A stretch of 25,153 nucleotides of DNA from a virus. The notes beneath the pieces are model-generated. The model saw only the letters and a program-made list of their open reading frames with translations, ran no database searches and was not told the DNA's origin. The stretch spans positions 1-25,153 of IMG/VR virus record IMGVR_UViG_3300034407_000269, one strand, 5' to 3'. Below, piece by piece: positions 1 to 9,059 of this stretch (positions are counted from its first letter, which is position 1; each line of letters begins with the position of its first letter). Both the position numbers and the translations under genes were made by a program.

Positions 1-1814
1 GATAAAAGAGCATTAATCCATATTTCATTTAATACTTCCCAAGTTCTATTCTTAGAAACAAAATCTAAAATTTGTCTTGTAACATCAGGTCTGTCCAAAT
101 CAGTTAATTTTTGCATTAACTTTTCTTTTGAACCTTTAATTTCTTTACCTGCTATATTACCAAATTCTTCATATTCTCTTAAAGCACTTTCTAAATTGTC
201 AGATACTAATTTACTATCTGCTAATTCTTTTTTAACAATTCCTAAAGTTCTAAAATTACCACCAGTCATTGAACCATAATTCATTTTATGTTTCATCATG
301 CCTAAAATGTAATTTAAAGTATCATCAACATCTTTTTGAGTTCTAGTTCCTACTTTCATTTTAACTTGTCTTTGAAAAGCAGGTAATGCTTTAATCAACG
401 AATGTAACATCATCTCATGTGCGTAAATTAATGAAGATACATTTTTTGTACCTTTGCTTAATGAACCAAATTCTTGATAAATTTTATTAATATCTCCACC
501 ATATTCTTTAATGGCTTTTCTTTTAATTACTTCATCACTAAATTGTCCATCTACTTTACTAAACCCTTTGTAGACAGCTTCGTGCATTGCTTTAACTGTA
601 TTAATAAAACTTTTAGTGGCTATACCACTATCCATAACATCTATATTTAAAAAATTATGTGGAATACTAAATGCTTCTTCAGCATCAAGTTCGCCTTTTT
701 TCCATTTATCGTAATTTACATTTAAATCTTCACTAGCAACTTTATTATAAAGTATTGTTCTTTTTTCTCTTGTAATTTTAGACTTAGGTTTAACTCTGGT
801 TTTCTCAACTGCATCACTTAAAATTTTCATCTTCTCGCCAATAGTCGTAGCGTTATCTAAAAGTTTTTGTGAATTAGAAATACCTTCTTTAGCTTCTTCA
901 ATTATTTTAATATCATTAGCAATTAATTTTTCATCAATGTTACCTGCTATATATCCTTTGGTTGCTCTAAGACCTGCCATTAAAACATCTGCGAAAGCAC
1001 CTATACCTGCACCTTCTAAAGTGTTTTTCATTCTAGCTTCCCACCAAGTATCATTTGGGTCTGATTGTAAGTAACCTAACCAAGTGTCTGCCATTTCAGG
1101 AGAATGTTCTACAACCATGTCTGTCAATCTTCCTGACAGCTCATCAAAACCTATAAAGTCTGCTATTGCACCTTGTGCTGTTGCTTTAGTAAATCTTTGT
1201 CCTGTTGTTACTGCTGTAGTGCCAATCTTCGCACCTTTCATAATCTTGCCACCAGTAAGCCAACCCATTACGAATTGAACACCACCTTCTACAAAACTTG
1301 CAGTTAGACTTTCAGTATTATCTTCAGGATTAACTTTATCTGGGTCATAAAAGAACCCTTTGATTTTACTATAATCCTTTTTACCTATGTTTCCTGTAAT
1401 CGGAGCTAAAATACCTTTAACATTTCCTAATTTGACTGCTTCATCATAAGGAACATATTCAACCATTCCATTTTCAGCATCTTTACCATATCTGAAGCCA
1501 CCAAAATTAGTCTTTTCTCCTAAAGTGTCCCCTAATCCTTCTGCAAGACTACTAAAGGAATTAATAGCTTTTCTAGTACCTTCGTATGGTGCAACTACTG
1601 CATTATCAAACAACCAACTAGTTGCTGAACCTTCAGGTCTCCAGTTTCCTATTAAACCTTCTTCTCCACTTTCTTCTGCTTGTTTAGCTTCTTCTGCTTT
1701 AACATTAGAATTAGTAGTTATGTTTTCTATAATCTCTTGTTTCTTTTCTTCTGAAGTATCTGCAGGAATTTGTATTACCTGTCCATTAGGTAATGTAAAA
1801 TCAATCATTTCCAT
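1..1814 (-). CDS. Large internal virion (ejection) protein, T7 gp16-like, partial
   Basis: One open frame runs without a stop from an ATG at 1814 to the left edge, giving about 604 codons of the N-terminal part. The start overlaps the stop of the upstream core gene as TAATG, so translation is probably coupled; an AAAGGAG lies further upstream. The N-terminus (MEMIDFTLPNGQ, then an IPADT segment) resembles the short N-terminal module seen on many marine phage ejection proteins. A Gly/Ala-rich, weakly hydrophobic stretch follows at about residues 165-200, then long charged helical sequence. By position, last of the gp13-gp14-gp15-gp16 series, it should be the large protein ejected into the cell envelope with the DNA. 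I see no clear transglycosylase motif in the visible part; it may lie beyond the window. Identification rests mainly on synteny and size. Confidence 0.72.
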   Translation of the reverse strand, partial: MEMIDFTLPNGQVIQIPADTSEEKKQEIIENITTNSNVKAEEAKQAEESGEEGLIGNWRPEGSATSWLFDNAVVAPYEGTRKAINSFSSLAEGLGDTLGEKTNFGGFRYGKDAENGMVEYVPYDEAVKLGNVKGILAPITGNIGKKDYSKIKGFFYDPDKVNPEDNTESLTASFVEGGVQFVMGWLTGGKIMKGAKIGTTAVTTGQRFTKATAQGAIADFIGFDELSGRLTDMVVEHSPEMADTWLGYLQSDPNDTWWEARMKNTLEGAGIGAFADVLMAGLRATKGYIAGNIDEKLIANDIKIIEEAKEGISNSQKLLDNATTIGEKMKILSDAVEKTRVKPKSKITREKRTILYNKVASEDLNVNYDKWKKGELDAEEAFSIPHNFLNIDVMDSGIATKSFINTVKAMHEAVYKGFSKVDGQFSDEVIKRKAIKEYGGDINKIYQEFGSLSKGTKNVSSLIYAHEMMLHSLIKALPAFQRQVKMKVGTRTQKDVDDTLNYILGMMKHKMNYGSMTGGNFRTLGIVKKELADSKLVSDNLESALREYEEFGNIAGKEIKGSKEKLMQKLTDLDRPDVTRQILDFVSKNRTWEVLNEIWINALL

Positions 1815-3580
1815 TATTTAATATTGTTCTCCTTTTTAAATGTTTCTAAAGCCACCCCATATTTTGCTAAAAATCCTTCAGGAGACATAATTGAAGCATC
1901 AGCTATTTTTTGTGCTAAAGTAATTGTATTCTTTTCAGCTACTTCCATTTTTTCTTCTAAAATTTGTACTGAAGATTTACCTGTAAGTTCAATCTGACCT
2001 TTACCAAATAGAGAATTGTATTGGTCTGTTTTCTTAATTAATGTCATTTGCTTATCAAACTCAGCATTAAAATCATCTTGCTTTTGTAGTTCTCCTAACT
2101 TGCCTTCGTATTTAGGATTATCTGCATTTGCACTTAACCATGCTAAAAGTTTTTTACGCATTGTTGCTCTAACAGTGATTGCATCACTTGCAGTGTTAGA
2201 AACACCTGAAGTAATAATTTTTTCAAAGGCTTTAAACTGACCACTTATATAAATATCATCAAAGTAAACATTACCTTCTAAATTTTGTGCGTTAGGTATA
2301 ACTGTAGATTTATAAGATTGATAAGTTGCTTTTCTAATCTTACCACTTTCTAATGCTTCATAAGCTAATTTAGATGCTTCTGCATACTCATTATTATTAA
2401 GAAGTTTTTCTATTTCTTTAATAATATCTGTGTCATCTGAATTACCACCATCAAACAATAAACTTTTTTTATATTGTTCTCCTGCAATTCTTTCTGCATC
2501 AGTTCTACCTTTATCATTAATCCATTGAGTTAAATTAAAATTAGGATTGTTTTTTATAGTTTCTTCTAAAAAGTTATGTGTTCTTGCAACAGTTATATTA
2601 TCTTTATTTTTTTCAAACTGAACTTCGTTATTTAATTTTTCATTTTGTTTTTCAATAAGTAAATCTTTTAATTCTTGTTGTTTGTTTTTAAGTCTACCTA
2701 TATTTGCAATAGTGTCTGTACCTGCAATTAATCTTTTTGGAATTTGTTGAATTAGTTGTAAAGCAAATTCATAGTCATCTGTAGAAGTTACATAAAGTTC
2801 TAATCCATCAAATATTGTATCAACAACATCTCTACCATTTCCAGTGACATCAAATAAACTTTGGATTTCTCCTTGTAATACTTCTGAGATTTTATCCCAT
2901 TTAGTTACACCTACTTGTATTTCTCCTTCAGATAATTGGTCTGTGTCCCAAGTTTTAAATTTTTCTACTGTACCTACAATTCTATCTTTAATTTTATTAT
3001 CAAAGTCTTTATTAAATTCATTTAATAGATTTTGCTTATGTGTAGCTTCTAATTGATTTCTATAAGCTGATGTTTCTTTAAAAAATCCATTTTCTAATTC
3101 TTCAGGTTGAAAAAACCCTAAATTTTTTTCTTTAATAAATTTGCCTAAATTTTCTTTATAGAACTTTTCAAAAGCACCTTCTGTAAGGTCTTTCTTTACT
3201 CCACTATTTTCGTAATTTTGTAAAATTGTTTCAGTAAATTCATTAGCAAATGAATTAAGTGTTAATTCTTTATACTTTTCTAAATAATAAGGATTAGCAG
3301 TTTTATCAATTTCTCCATTTTTAACTGCATCTCTAAATTTACCTTTATTCTCATTATAATCTTTTAAGGCTTTAGCTTGTTCAGATTTTTTCATTTTAAC
3401 TTCAGCACCTAATACTGCTTTAGTTGCACCACCATTAACAAAGTTATCTAAAGCGTTTGTAAACTCTTTCATACCTGCAGGTAATGGAGCTTCTTGTGGT
3501 CTGTAGAATAAATTAAAGTCTGTAGATAAAACTTTCTGTTCTTCTGGTTGCAGATTTAAGTCAGGTGTTTTTCTTGCCAT
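1814..3580 (-). CDS. Internal virion core protein, T7 gp15-like
   Basis: This encodes 588 residues from the ATG at 3580 (MARKTPDLN...), which overlaps the stop of the gp14-like gene as TAATG. A TTG five codons upstream is possible but has no better ribosome site. The protein is hydrophilic, rich in Lys, Glu, Asn and Gln, and looks almost entirely helical, with no membrane segment or enzyme motif. Its place between a gp14-like and a gp16-like gene, and its length (T7 gp15 is somewhat longer), make it the middle protein of the internal core that is ejected to form the trans-envelope channel. Sequence similarity alone would not have named it; the call rests on gene order. Confidence 0.7.
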   Translation of the reverse strand: MARKTPDLNLQPEEQKVLSTDFNLFYRPQEAPLPAGMKEFTNALDNFVNGGATKAVLGAEVKMKKSEQAKALKDYNENKGKFRDAVKNGEIDKTANPYYLEKYKELTLNSFANEFTETILQNYENSGVKKDLTEGAFEKFYKENLGKFIKEKNLGFFQPEELENGFFKETSAYRNQLEATHKQNLLNEFNKDFDNKIKDRIVGTVEKFKTWDTDQLSEGEIQVGVTKWDKISEVLQGEIQSLFDVTGNGRDVVDTIFDGLELYVTSTDDYEFALQLIQQIPKRLIAGTDTIANIGRLKNKQQELKDLLIEKQNEKLNNEVQFEKNKDNITVARTHNFLEETIKNNPNFNLTQWINDKGRTDAERIAGEQYKKSLLFDGGNSDDTDIIKEIEKLLNNNEYAEASKLAYEALESGKIRKATYQSYKSTVIPNAQNLEGNVYFDDIYISGQFKAFEKIITSGVSNTASDAITVRATMRKKLLAWLSANADNPKYEGKLGELQKQDDFNAEFDKQMTLIKKTDQYNSLFGKGQIELTGKSSVQILEEKMEVAEKNTITLAQKIADASIMSPEGFLAKYGVALETFKKENNIK

Positions 3581-4167
3581 TATAAGTCTTGCCAATTAGT
3601 TACGCTTCTAGTCTGTTCTGATTTTTCAGCACCAGTCATTAATCCAGCGTTTTGTTTTTGAAATTGTAATGAGTAATAAGTATTAGCTACATTCAATGCT
3701 TGTGTAGCAAATAATAATTTTGAATTAGGTGGTGTTAGATAAGTTGATTGACTTTCTTGACCAAACTGAATTGCTTCTAAATTTCTTTCAAACTGTGAAA
3801 TATTAATGTCCATATTATTTCTAATGGCATTTCTATAATTACCCTCAGTTCTATAGTAGTTTGCTAACAGTGCGTTTGTTGAACCAGATATAGCTAGTCC
3901 ACCTGCATCTCCTGCACCTGCAATATAAGTTGCTCTAGCTTTTCTAGCTTTTAATGTTCCTTGTAAATCTGCTTGTGCTGACTTTTTTAATTCTTGTCTA
4001 ATTTTTAATTGAGCTGACGCATATCTAGCTACTGCATTTTTCTTTGCTAATTCGTTTTGTCTAAGCTGTTGTGCGTATACTGCTTTTTGTTGTGCTTTAC
4101 CTTGTTGGTATTGTAAACCTGCACTTGCTACACTGGCAACTGTTAAAGCTATAGTTGGACTACACAT
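3580..4167 (-). CDS. Internal virion protein, T7 gp14-like
   Basis: The product has 195 residues. The N-terminus MCSPTIALTVASVASAG is a short hydrophobic Ala-rich segment, as in T7 gp14, which begins MCW and forms the outer-membrane part of the ejection channel. A long Gln/Ala/Lys-rich helix follows (about 20-90), then a Gly-rich turn (GAGDAGGLAISGS, about 103-115) and a second helix with NYYRTEGNYRNAIRNN. The length is close to T7 gp14 (196). It overlaps the gp13-like gene by 8 bases at its start and the gp15-like gene at its end (TAATG). Synteny and N-terminal character agree. Confidence 0.78.
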   Translation of the reverse strand: MCSPTIALTVASVASAGLQYQQGKAQQKAVYAQQLRQNELAKKNAVARYASAQLKIRQELKKSAQADLQGTLKARKARATYIAGAGDAGGLAISGSTNALLANYYRTEGNYRNAIRNNMDINISQFERNLEAIQFGQESQSTYLTPPNSKLLFATQALNVANTYYSLQFQKQNAGLMTGAEKSEQTRSVTNWQDL

Positions 4168-4639
4168 TGTTAATTCTTATAAACTCGTAAAAAGGTTTAT
4201 TTAAAACTCCATATTTTTGTTTGTTAATAAATTTGAACCCACACCATTTTAACCATTTAATGTGTAGTGAATTTCTACAATCCACAAAGTTCCATAAAAT
4301 TTTGTATTTAGTATTTAAGACTTTAACTACATCTCTACATTGTCTTAAAAAACTTATCTGAGCTGTTGTTAAATCTTCAGAAGCTAAAAGCCATATTGCA
4401 CCTACACCACTACCACAATCATTAACTCCAAATATTCCTACTGGTATATTTTTTCTATTAACAATCGTAAAAACTATCACATTTTCAAGGTAGCCTTTTA
4501 GTAATGCTTCGTATGGTAATAGACCTGTTGATGCTAAAATTTCTCTTTTATCTTCGTATCTTAATCTTGGTGCTAAATATTTTAAATCTTCAATCGTTGT
4601 TAATCTAAAATGATTATGCCCTTGATGATGCTGTAACAT
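4160..4639 (-). CDS. T7 gp13-like internal core/assembly protein with acetyltransferase-like fold
   Basis: The product has 159 residues. The C-terminal half (LWNFVDCRNSLHIKWLKWCG, about 115-134) closely parallels T7 gp13, which has LWNYV...NTSHIRFLKTIG at the same place; the middle IPVGIFGVND and GAIWLLAS strands match the gp13 pattern as well. The family resembles GNAT acetyltransferases but is needed for virion core assembly in T7, and no acetylation activity is implied here. The ATG at 4639 has an AAGG five bases upstream and lies inside the 3' end of the tail tube B gene, overlapping it by 26 bases. Its end overlaps the gp14-like gene. Confidence 0.8.
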   Translation of the reverse strand: MLQHHQGHNHFRLTTIEDLKYLAPRLRYEDKREILASTGLLPYEALLKGYLENVIVFTIVNRKNIPVGIFGVNDCGSGVGAIWLLASEDLTTAQISFLRQCRDVVKVLNTKYKILWNFVDCRNSLHIKWLKWCGFKFINKQKYGVLNKPFYEFIRINNV

Positions 4640-6989
4640 AATAGCCTTGCCAGTTTGCGTTAATAAAGTTTGATGGCAGGTGGCTATCGTTTTTTAATGT
4701 TATAGTTAGCTTGTCGTTTTCTGACTGAACAGCAAAAGTATAATCTCCATCAGATAAATTTACTGTGCCTAATGCACCTGTACCTGTTGTTGTCCCTGTG
4801 AAAACAGAAGTTGATGTGCTTCTTCCAATAGGCACTACTTCTGTAGTAAAATAGCCAGTATCGTTATAAGAAACATTCCAGTTTCTAATCTGCAATCTTC
4901 CTTCTCTTACTGATATTCTAGAACCTGAGCTGTCTGCTAACTGTATAAATTGTTGTGAAAATTGAAATAAAAATTCATATTGTTCTCCAATCCATAAATT
5001 AGCACTAGTTAAATCTCCTGCTACAACAATAGTTGTACCTGATTGTGAAACTATAGCTATTTCCTGTCCTGCAGTATTACTTCCACCTACACGACCTACT
5101 ATTTTCATATTATTAGTTCTTGTATATGGAATAGTAAATGTAGTTTGGTTTGTACCTGCATTGTAAGAAGACGATACACCTGTACTGTCATCTTGAATTT
5201 TTCTGTCTAAATAAGTTAAATAATTTGCTGAAGCATCAACTACAGCAGGAGATATATCTAAACTTTCTAAAAATACATCAGTTCCTCTTTGATTAACTAT
5301 GTATAAAGTGTTTTCTATAAAATCTATATTTAATATTTTATCTGTACTTGAAGTTCCAAAATCCCATTTGTGCCATGCACTTTGTAATCTTTTTCCATTT
5401 TGTAAATAGTATTGATAAACATATAAACAATTATGTGATGATGTGTCTGAAGATAATGCTATTAAAATATTTTCATTAGTTGCTGAAGCTAATTTAAAAA
5501 CTCCTGCAGGAATATATTTAGGTACATTAGCTGTTGTATCATCTGCTTGTTTAGTTCCAGTATCATCTTGAACAAAAAATTCTCTTATTCCTGTATAGCT
5601 TCCTTTATTAAATGGAAAAAATACATTACTACCTGCACCAATAGGTTTACAACCGATTGCTGTTTCATATTCTGTTGCAGTATTTATTGAAACATTTCCT
5701 GCTGTTAAGGTTGTTCCACCTGTAAGCATAAATTGTGTTTGGTCAGTAAATAATAATAAGTCTTCATCAAAACTTATGGCATGTCTTAGAATACTTACTT
5801 TTTTAGAAGTAGACGCTACATCTACTGGGTCAGTGTCTAAACTATCTGTAACTGTCTCTGCAAAGAATTGAAAAAACTCTCCACTTCTAGACATAATAAC
5901 ATTTTCATCTGCAATAAAACCTAATCTGTTTCTATGAAAGAAAATATCATTTATTTTTTTACCTATAAAACTTGGGTCAGGCGAACTGTCTTCGTCTCCT
6001 ACTACTCTATTACCCCAACTAGGAACATCATAATCTGTACCTGAGAGTGTATAAGTACTTCCATCAACTTGTGTAAATCTAAAATTACCATCTGCTGTTC
6101 TAATTAAAACATGTGGCATCAAATCTTTATCAATAGTAGTTTTAGTTGAAGGAGCTACAGTTTCTTCCCAAACATCATTTGAGCTACTATATTTTACATA
6201 GTAGTTATCAAATGAGTTTGATGCGTCTCCTGTAACCTCTACGACCATGTCGTTGATTGCAGGACTTGGCAAATCGGAAAAATTCTGAACTTTAGCTGAA
6301 ACTATTTGTGAAGCATCATCTCCATATCCATCACTAGCTGAAACTGTAAGAGTTCCACTAGATTTAATTATTGAGAAACTTGAAGTTCCTACATTTGCTG
6401 TAGTAATACCTGATGGACTTCCAACTGCAGATTTTAAGCCATTTCTAATAGCTTCAGTATCAGTGTTTGAACTAGTAAATGAGTAAGTTGTTCCATCAAT
6501 AGTAACTGAATACTTGGTGCTATTAACTCCTTGTAATACTGAATAAATAGCCTGTTCTACTTTGGCATTACTAGTCGTTGATGCCATTGCAGTCGTTTTA
6601 GTCTTGTTTAAGATATAAGTGTAATCAGCAACAGTAACAGCTACAAAATCTTCTCTTGGATTAGATGAAGATAAATAGTTAGATGCGTTTGTCTGCATCA
6701 CAACTGATTTAGTAGCTCCTGCTATTGTTTTAACTTGGATTGCTCCATTAGTAACTATTACAATATATCTTTCATTAACATCTCTGTTAATTGTATGAAT
6801 GTAAGCATTGTCTAATGCTGATGTTGAAATAGTTGCTAGATGTTTTGTGTTAGGTCTTTTTTTGAGACCTTCAACAACACTAGAAAATCCATTAACCTGA
6901 GATGTGGCTTGGGAATTTAATCTTAAAATTTCTGGTTGCTGACTTACTCCCTGAACCAAGTTTGGTATGGTTCTTGATATAAGTGGCAT
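4614..6989 (-). CDS. Tail tubular protein B (nozzle), T7 gp12-like
   Basis: This 791-residue protein opens MPLISRTIPNLVQGVSQQP, the hallmark N-terminus of T7-like gp12 nozzle proteins (T7 has ...IPNLVQGVSQQ...). Early family signatures follow: FSSVVEGLKKRP at about 35-46 and RDVNERYIV at about 69-77. Later, DIFFHRNRLGF (about 348-358) is also typical. The rest is beta-rich with many Ser/Thr/Gly. It forms the distal tail tube through which DNA leaves. Length matches T7 gp12 (794). The start overlaps the stop of the tail tube A gene as TAATG, so the two partners are probably made in a coupled way. Confidence 0.95.
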   Translation of the reverse strand: MPLISRTIPNLVQGVSQQPEILRLNSQATSQVNGFSSVVEGLKKRPNTKHLATISTSALDNAYIHTINRDVNERYIVIVTNGAIQVKTIAGATKSVVMQTNASNYLSSSNPREDFVAVTVADYTYILNKTKTTAMASTTSNAKVEQAIYSVLQGVNSTKYSVTIDGTTYSFTSSNTDTEAIRNGLKSAVGSPSGITTANVGTSSFSIIKSSGTLTVSASDGYGDDASQIVSAKVQNFSDLPSPAINDMVVEVTGDASNSFDNYYVKYSSSNDVWEETVAPSTKTTIDKDLMPHVLIRTADGNFRFTQVDGSTYTLSGTDYDVPSWGNRVVGDEDSSPDPSFIGKKINDIFFHRNRLGFIADENVIMSRSGEFFQFFAETVTDSLDTDPVDVASTSKKVSILRHAISFDEDLLLFTDQTQFMLTGGTTLTAGNVSINTATEYETAIGCKPIGAGSNVFFPFNKGSYTGIREFFVQDDTGTKQADDTTANVPKYIPAGVFKLASATNENILIALSSDTSSHNCLYVYQYYLQNGKRLQSAWHKWDFGTSSTDKILNIDFIENTLYIVNQRGTDVFLESLDISPAVVDASANYLTYLDRKIQDDSTGVSSSYNAGTNQTTFTIPYTRTNNMKIVGRVGGSNTAGQEIAIVSQSGTTIVVAGDLTSANLWIGEQYEFLFQFSQQFIQLADSSGSRISVREGRLQIRNWNVSYNDTGYFTTEVVPIGRSTSTSVFTGTTTGTGALGTVNLSDGDYTFAVQSENDKLTITLKNDSHLPSNFINANWQGYYVTASSRA

Positions 6990-7576
6990 TATCTATTTAC
7001 TATGTATTTTTGTAAATCACTGTCAAAGATTGTGTTATCGCCTGTTTGCATTTCTGCTTGTTTCATAACTGACAAACTTCTAGCTTCATCTTCTGAAGAA
7101 AATTTATGTAATGTATTTGCACCTAAAGTTCTATCGTGAAATACTCTAGCACTTCTTATAGTTATATATCTTCTTGCTTGTTCTGGTAAATCTTCAAACT
7201 GTAAAAGATATATTAAAGTATTTTCTGTAAAATCTTGGTCAAATGTATTTGAATTTTTTGCTAAATTAAAAAGGTAGTTACCTCTTTGTACGACATCATA
7301 AGAAGATTTATCGTATTTATTACTTAACTCTACTCTAACAACATCAGTTCCTACAGGAATTTTGTTATTACTGTCTCTTGTTAAATCTACTTTGTATTGA
7401 GTATTAAAATGCCAACCTGCTGATTGTACTTCTCTACTAATTTCATTTAATATATTTTTTGCTGTTGTACCATCTACAGGTAAAGACCCTGTTAAGGTTG
7501 ATAATGGAGCTTCTCCAATGGTACTTAAAATTGTATTGACTGCTTCTAGTTCAGTCGTTCTTGTTGTAATTGTCAT
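6989..7576 (-). CDS. Tail tubular protein A (adaptor/gatekeeper), T7 gp11-like
   Basis: The 195-residue product begins MTITTRTTELEAVNTILSTI and has the family signatures LEAVNTILSTIGEAPL, AGWHFN (about 73-78) and a late RRYITIRSARVFHDR. Length equals T7 gp11 (196). It forms the ring between portal and nozzle. Its ATG overlaps the TAA of a 25-codon microgene (TAATG) and its own stop overlaps the gp12-like start in the same way, so a coupled chain of three genes follows the capsid terminator. Confidence 0.94.
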   Translation of the reverse strand: MTITTRTTELEAVNTILSTIGEAPLSTLTGSLPVDGTTAKNILNEISREVQSAGWHFNTQYKVDLTRDSNNKIPVGTDVVRVELSNKYDKSSYDVVQRGNYLFNLAKNSNTFDQDFTENTLIYLLQFEDLPEQARRYITIRSARVFHDRTLGANTLHKFSSEDEARSLSVMKQAEMQTGDNTIFDSDLQKYIVNR

Positions 7577-7653
7577 TAAGGTAAAAGGTTGTCAAAAAAA
7601 CTATCAACTTTATCTTTTAATTTTTTAATTAATCTACATAACCAACACATCAT
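7576..7653 (-). CDS. 25-residue microprotein between capsid and tail tube genes
   Basis: This short frame translates as MMCWLCRLIKKLKDKVDSF followed by FDNLLP. It is supported by a strong Shine-Dalgarno (AAAGGAGAAAATT directly before ATG) and by its TAA overlapping the tail tube A ATG. It is amphipathic: a Cys/Trp-rich head (CWLC), a Lys-rich middle and a hydrophobic end. I do not recognise it. It may be a functional peptide, for example membrane-active, or a leader whose job is to deliver ribosomes to the tail tube gene. It sits just after the capsid hairpin. Confidence 0.6.
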   Translation of the reverse strand: MMCWLCRLIKKLKDKVDSFFDNLLP

Positions 7654-7673
7654 AATTTTCTCCTTTAAACCAC

Positions 7674-7706
7674 AGGCGTAGATTGTCTGTGTTAATCTCT
7701 ACGCCT
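7674..7706 (-). terminator. Hairpin after the capsid gene, probable partial terminator
   Basis: Nine-base perfect arms AGGCGTAGA and TCTACGCCT (7674-7682 and 7698-7706) enclose a 15-base loop; ATT/AAT pairing could extend the stem with a bulge. It lies 22 bases past the capsid stop, the same place as the late terminator between genes 10 and 11 of T7. On the minus strand it is followed by GTGGTTTAAAGG, a weak T tract, so read-through into the tail genes is expected. Confidence 0.65.
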
Positions 7707-7728
7707 ATGATAATTTCAATAAAATTAA

Positions 7729-8679
7729 TTATTGTTGTTTAATTGAAACTGCACTTTCAGGTCTTAGAATACCATGACCTAAAGCTAGTCTAGCTGTCAT
7801 AAGATTGCCCAATCTTCTCGGGTCGTAAGTATTTTCTAATACTAAATCTTTTAACTTAACTGTACCAACTGCAGATTTGTGGAATACCACACCTGCAATG
7901 TGCTGTGCATCTACATTGTAAGTATTGTTTGTACCTGAAATCGCTGACGACTGGTCAGTGAAAGCAGTTACAGCAGTGTTAGATTTAATTACTCTAACTC
8001 CACCAATCATTACAACTTGTCCTTTTGAGAAATCTCCATTATTTGAAGAAAAGTCTCTTGATACAAGTTTATCTACATTAGCTAATTGGTAGTAAACATC
8101 TGGTGTTACTACACAATATCTGTCTGTAGAAGGTACATCATTTTCATCTAAAGCCTGAATAGCTTCAAATACTGATGCAATCATAGATGTTGCGTTTGTT
8201 TTAGCGTCTGCGTCTGTAATTTGAGTTCCACCTTGACCACCAGTAACATTTGCTGATGCTTGTGAAGCTAATACAGTAAGTTGAAGTAAATGTTGGTCAA
8301 CTTTTTTTGCAAGAGCCTGTCCCATTTCTTTTGAATATTGAGAACGAACATCATAATGATTCTTTAATTCATCAATTTCTGCAAGAAATGCGTTTGCTAT
8401 TAACATATCATCAATGTTTATAACTTTTTCGTTATGTTTCACTGAAGTCCCAAGAATTTCATTTCCTGGTGTGTGATATGAACTAGCGATTGTACCAGTT
8501 ACAGGGAACTGTGCTGATTTACCTGAAGATATAGTTCTAACAGTGGTCATACCCATCATAAGGTTTTCTCTACCAAATGTTGCAAGTACTTCTCCACTGA
8601 AGACCTTCAAAAATAAATCATTGTAACCTGTACCAGTAGCGTTTACTAGACCTAGTCTAGAGGGTACTGAGTTTGACAT
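7729..8679 (-). CDS. Major capsid protein, T7 gp10-like
   Basis: The 316-residue product starts MSNSVPSRLGLVNATGTGYN and continues LFLKVFSGEVLATFGREN, both characteristic of T7-like gp10 capsid proteins with the HK97 fold. YDVRSQYSKEMGQALAKKVD (about 109-128) and the C-terminal ENTYDPRRLGNLMTARLALG are also family signatures. It is preceded by TAGGAGACAATAAA and the ATG. It sits downstream of scaffold and small basic genes and is followed by a hairpin. No frameshifted longer form (as in T7 10B) is evident at the 3' end. Confidence 0.96.
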   Translation of the reverse strand: MSNSVPSRLGLVNATGTGYNDLFLKVFSGEVLATFGRENLMMGMTTVRTISSGKSAQFPVTGTIASSYHTPGNEILGTSVKHNEKVINIDDMLIANAFLAEIDELKNHYDVRSQYSKEMGQALAKKVDQHLLQLTVLASQASANVTGGQGGTQITDADAKTNATSMIASVFEAIQALDENDVPSTDRYCVVTPDVYYQLANVDKLVSRDFSSNNGDFSKGQVVMIGGVRVIKSNTAVTAFTDQSSAISGTNNTYNVDAQHIAGVVFHKSAVGTVKLKDLVLENTYDPRRLGNLMTARLALGHGILRPESAVSIKQQ

Positions 8680-8799
8680 TTTATTGTCTCCTATTGGTTA
8701 TTATTGATTTACCTAATTCTACTTTCGTCAGGAAGTTATCAGTCGTAACTGGCAACCATTGATTTCTAATTAGTCATCTCTCTTTTAAAAAAGATGAGA
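8680..8799 (-). promoter_or_regulatory. Capsid leader, 120 bases without a gene
   Basis: This is the longest non-coding stretch inside the structural module. It carries an inverted repeat TCATCT/AGATGA (8774-8797) with a T/A-rich loop, a smaller AGTTA/TAACT hairpin near 8733-8749, and the capsid ribosome site AGGAGACAATAAA. No copy of the TATTCACTA promoter motif is present. The first hairpin lacks a T tract in the direction of transcription, so an RNA-processing or stabilising role is as likely as termination. Confidence 0.4.
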
Positions 8800-8925
8800 T
8801 TATTTTTTTTCTACTTTTATTTTGTAACCTAAGCCTGTCTTTTTGTTTCCATATAGCTTTTGCCATGACCAACTAGTAAGCATAGTTGAGTAATGATAAA
8901 TTTTTTCTACTATATATCTTTTCAT
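8800..8925 (-). CDS. Small basic phage protein, 41 residues
   Basis: The ATG at 8925 overlaps the stop of the preceding 44-codon gene (TAATG) and the frame ends TAA just before the capsid leader. The product starts MKRYIVEKIYHYSTM, has an aromatic centre (TSWSWQKLYG) and a Lys-rich end. The Trp-rich core followed by GYKIKV suggests a small folded beta/alpha protein. I do not recognise the family. Support is the coupling, the tight packing and the sensible amino-acid make-up. Confidence 0.6.
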   Translation of the reverse strand: MKRYIVEKIYHYSTMLTSWSWQKLYGNKKTGLGYKIKVEKK

Positions 8926-9059
8926 TATCTTCCTTGTCCTTTGTATCTTTTTAATTTCTTTTGTAACTTTTCTCCTTTAGATAAACTTTTTTTGTGAACA
9001 CCCCTTCGTTTAGGTGGTTTATCTCTAGGTGTGAAACTGGTAAATTTTTGTTTAGCCAT
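8925..9059 (-). CDS. Small highly basic protein, 44 residues
   Basis: The ATG follows the stop of the upstream 40-codon gene with no gap (TAA then ATG). The product starts MAKQKFTSFTPRDKPPKRRG and ends KRYKGQGR, with nearly half its residues Lys or Arg. As I recall, comparable MAKQ...TP...KRPGRHKK...YRGQGR proteins occur near the capsid gene of marine T7-like phages; their function is unknown to me, with DNA or RNA binding an obvious guess. It is one of three tiny coupled genes between the membrane protein and the capsid. Confidence 0.7.
   Translation of the reverse strand: MAKQKFTSFTPRDKPPKRRGVHKKSLSKGEKLQKKLKRYKGQGR

Noticed and set aside
1525-1821. Plus-strand open frames here and elsewhere (for example 2016-2240, 21719-22069)
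   Set aside because: All are antisense to well-supported minus-strand genes, lack ribosome sites and have Ser/Leu-rich shadow composition.
4262-4276. AATTCACTA on the minus strand inside the gp13-like gene
   Set aside because: The flanks differ from the motif (no GCAT, C at +1) and it lies in the middle of a gene with no operon start nearby; probably chance.
7707-7740. Possible capsid read-through or frameshift extension (10A/10B type)
   Set aside because: No slippery heptamer or useful extension frame is visible past the capsid stop before the hairpin.
8774-8797. TCATCT/AGATGA hairpin before the capsid as a rho-independent terminator
   Set aside because: In the direction of transcription it is followed by CTAATTAG and not a T tract, and the stem is weak; kept only as part of the leader.
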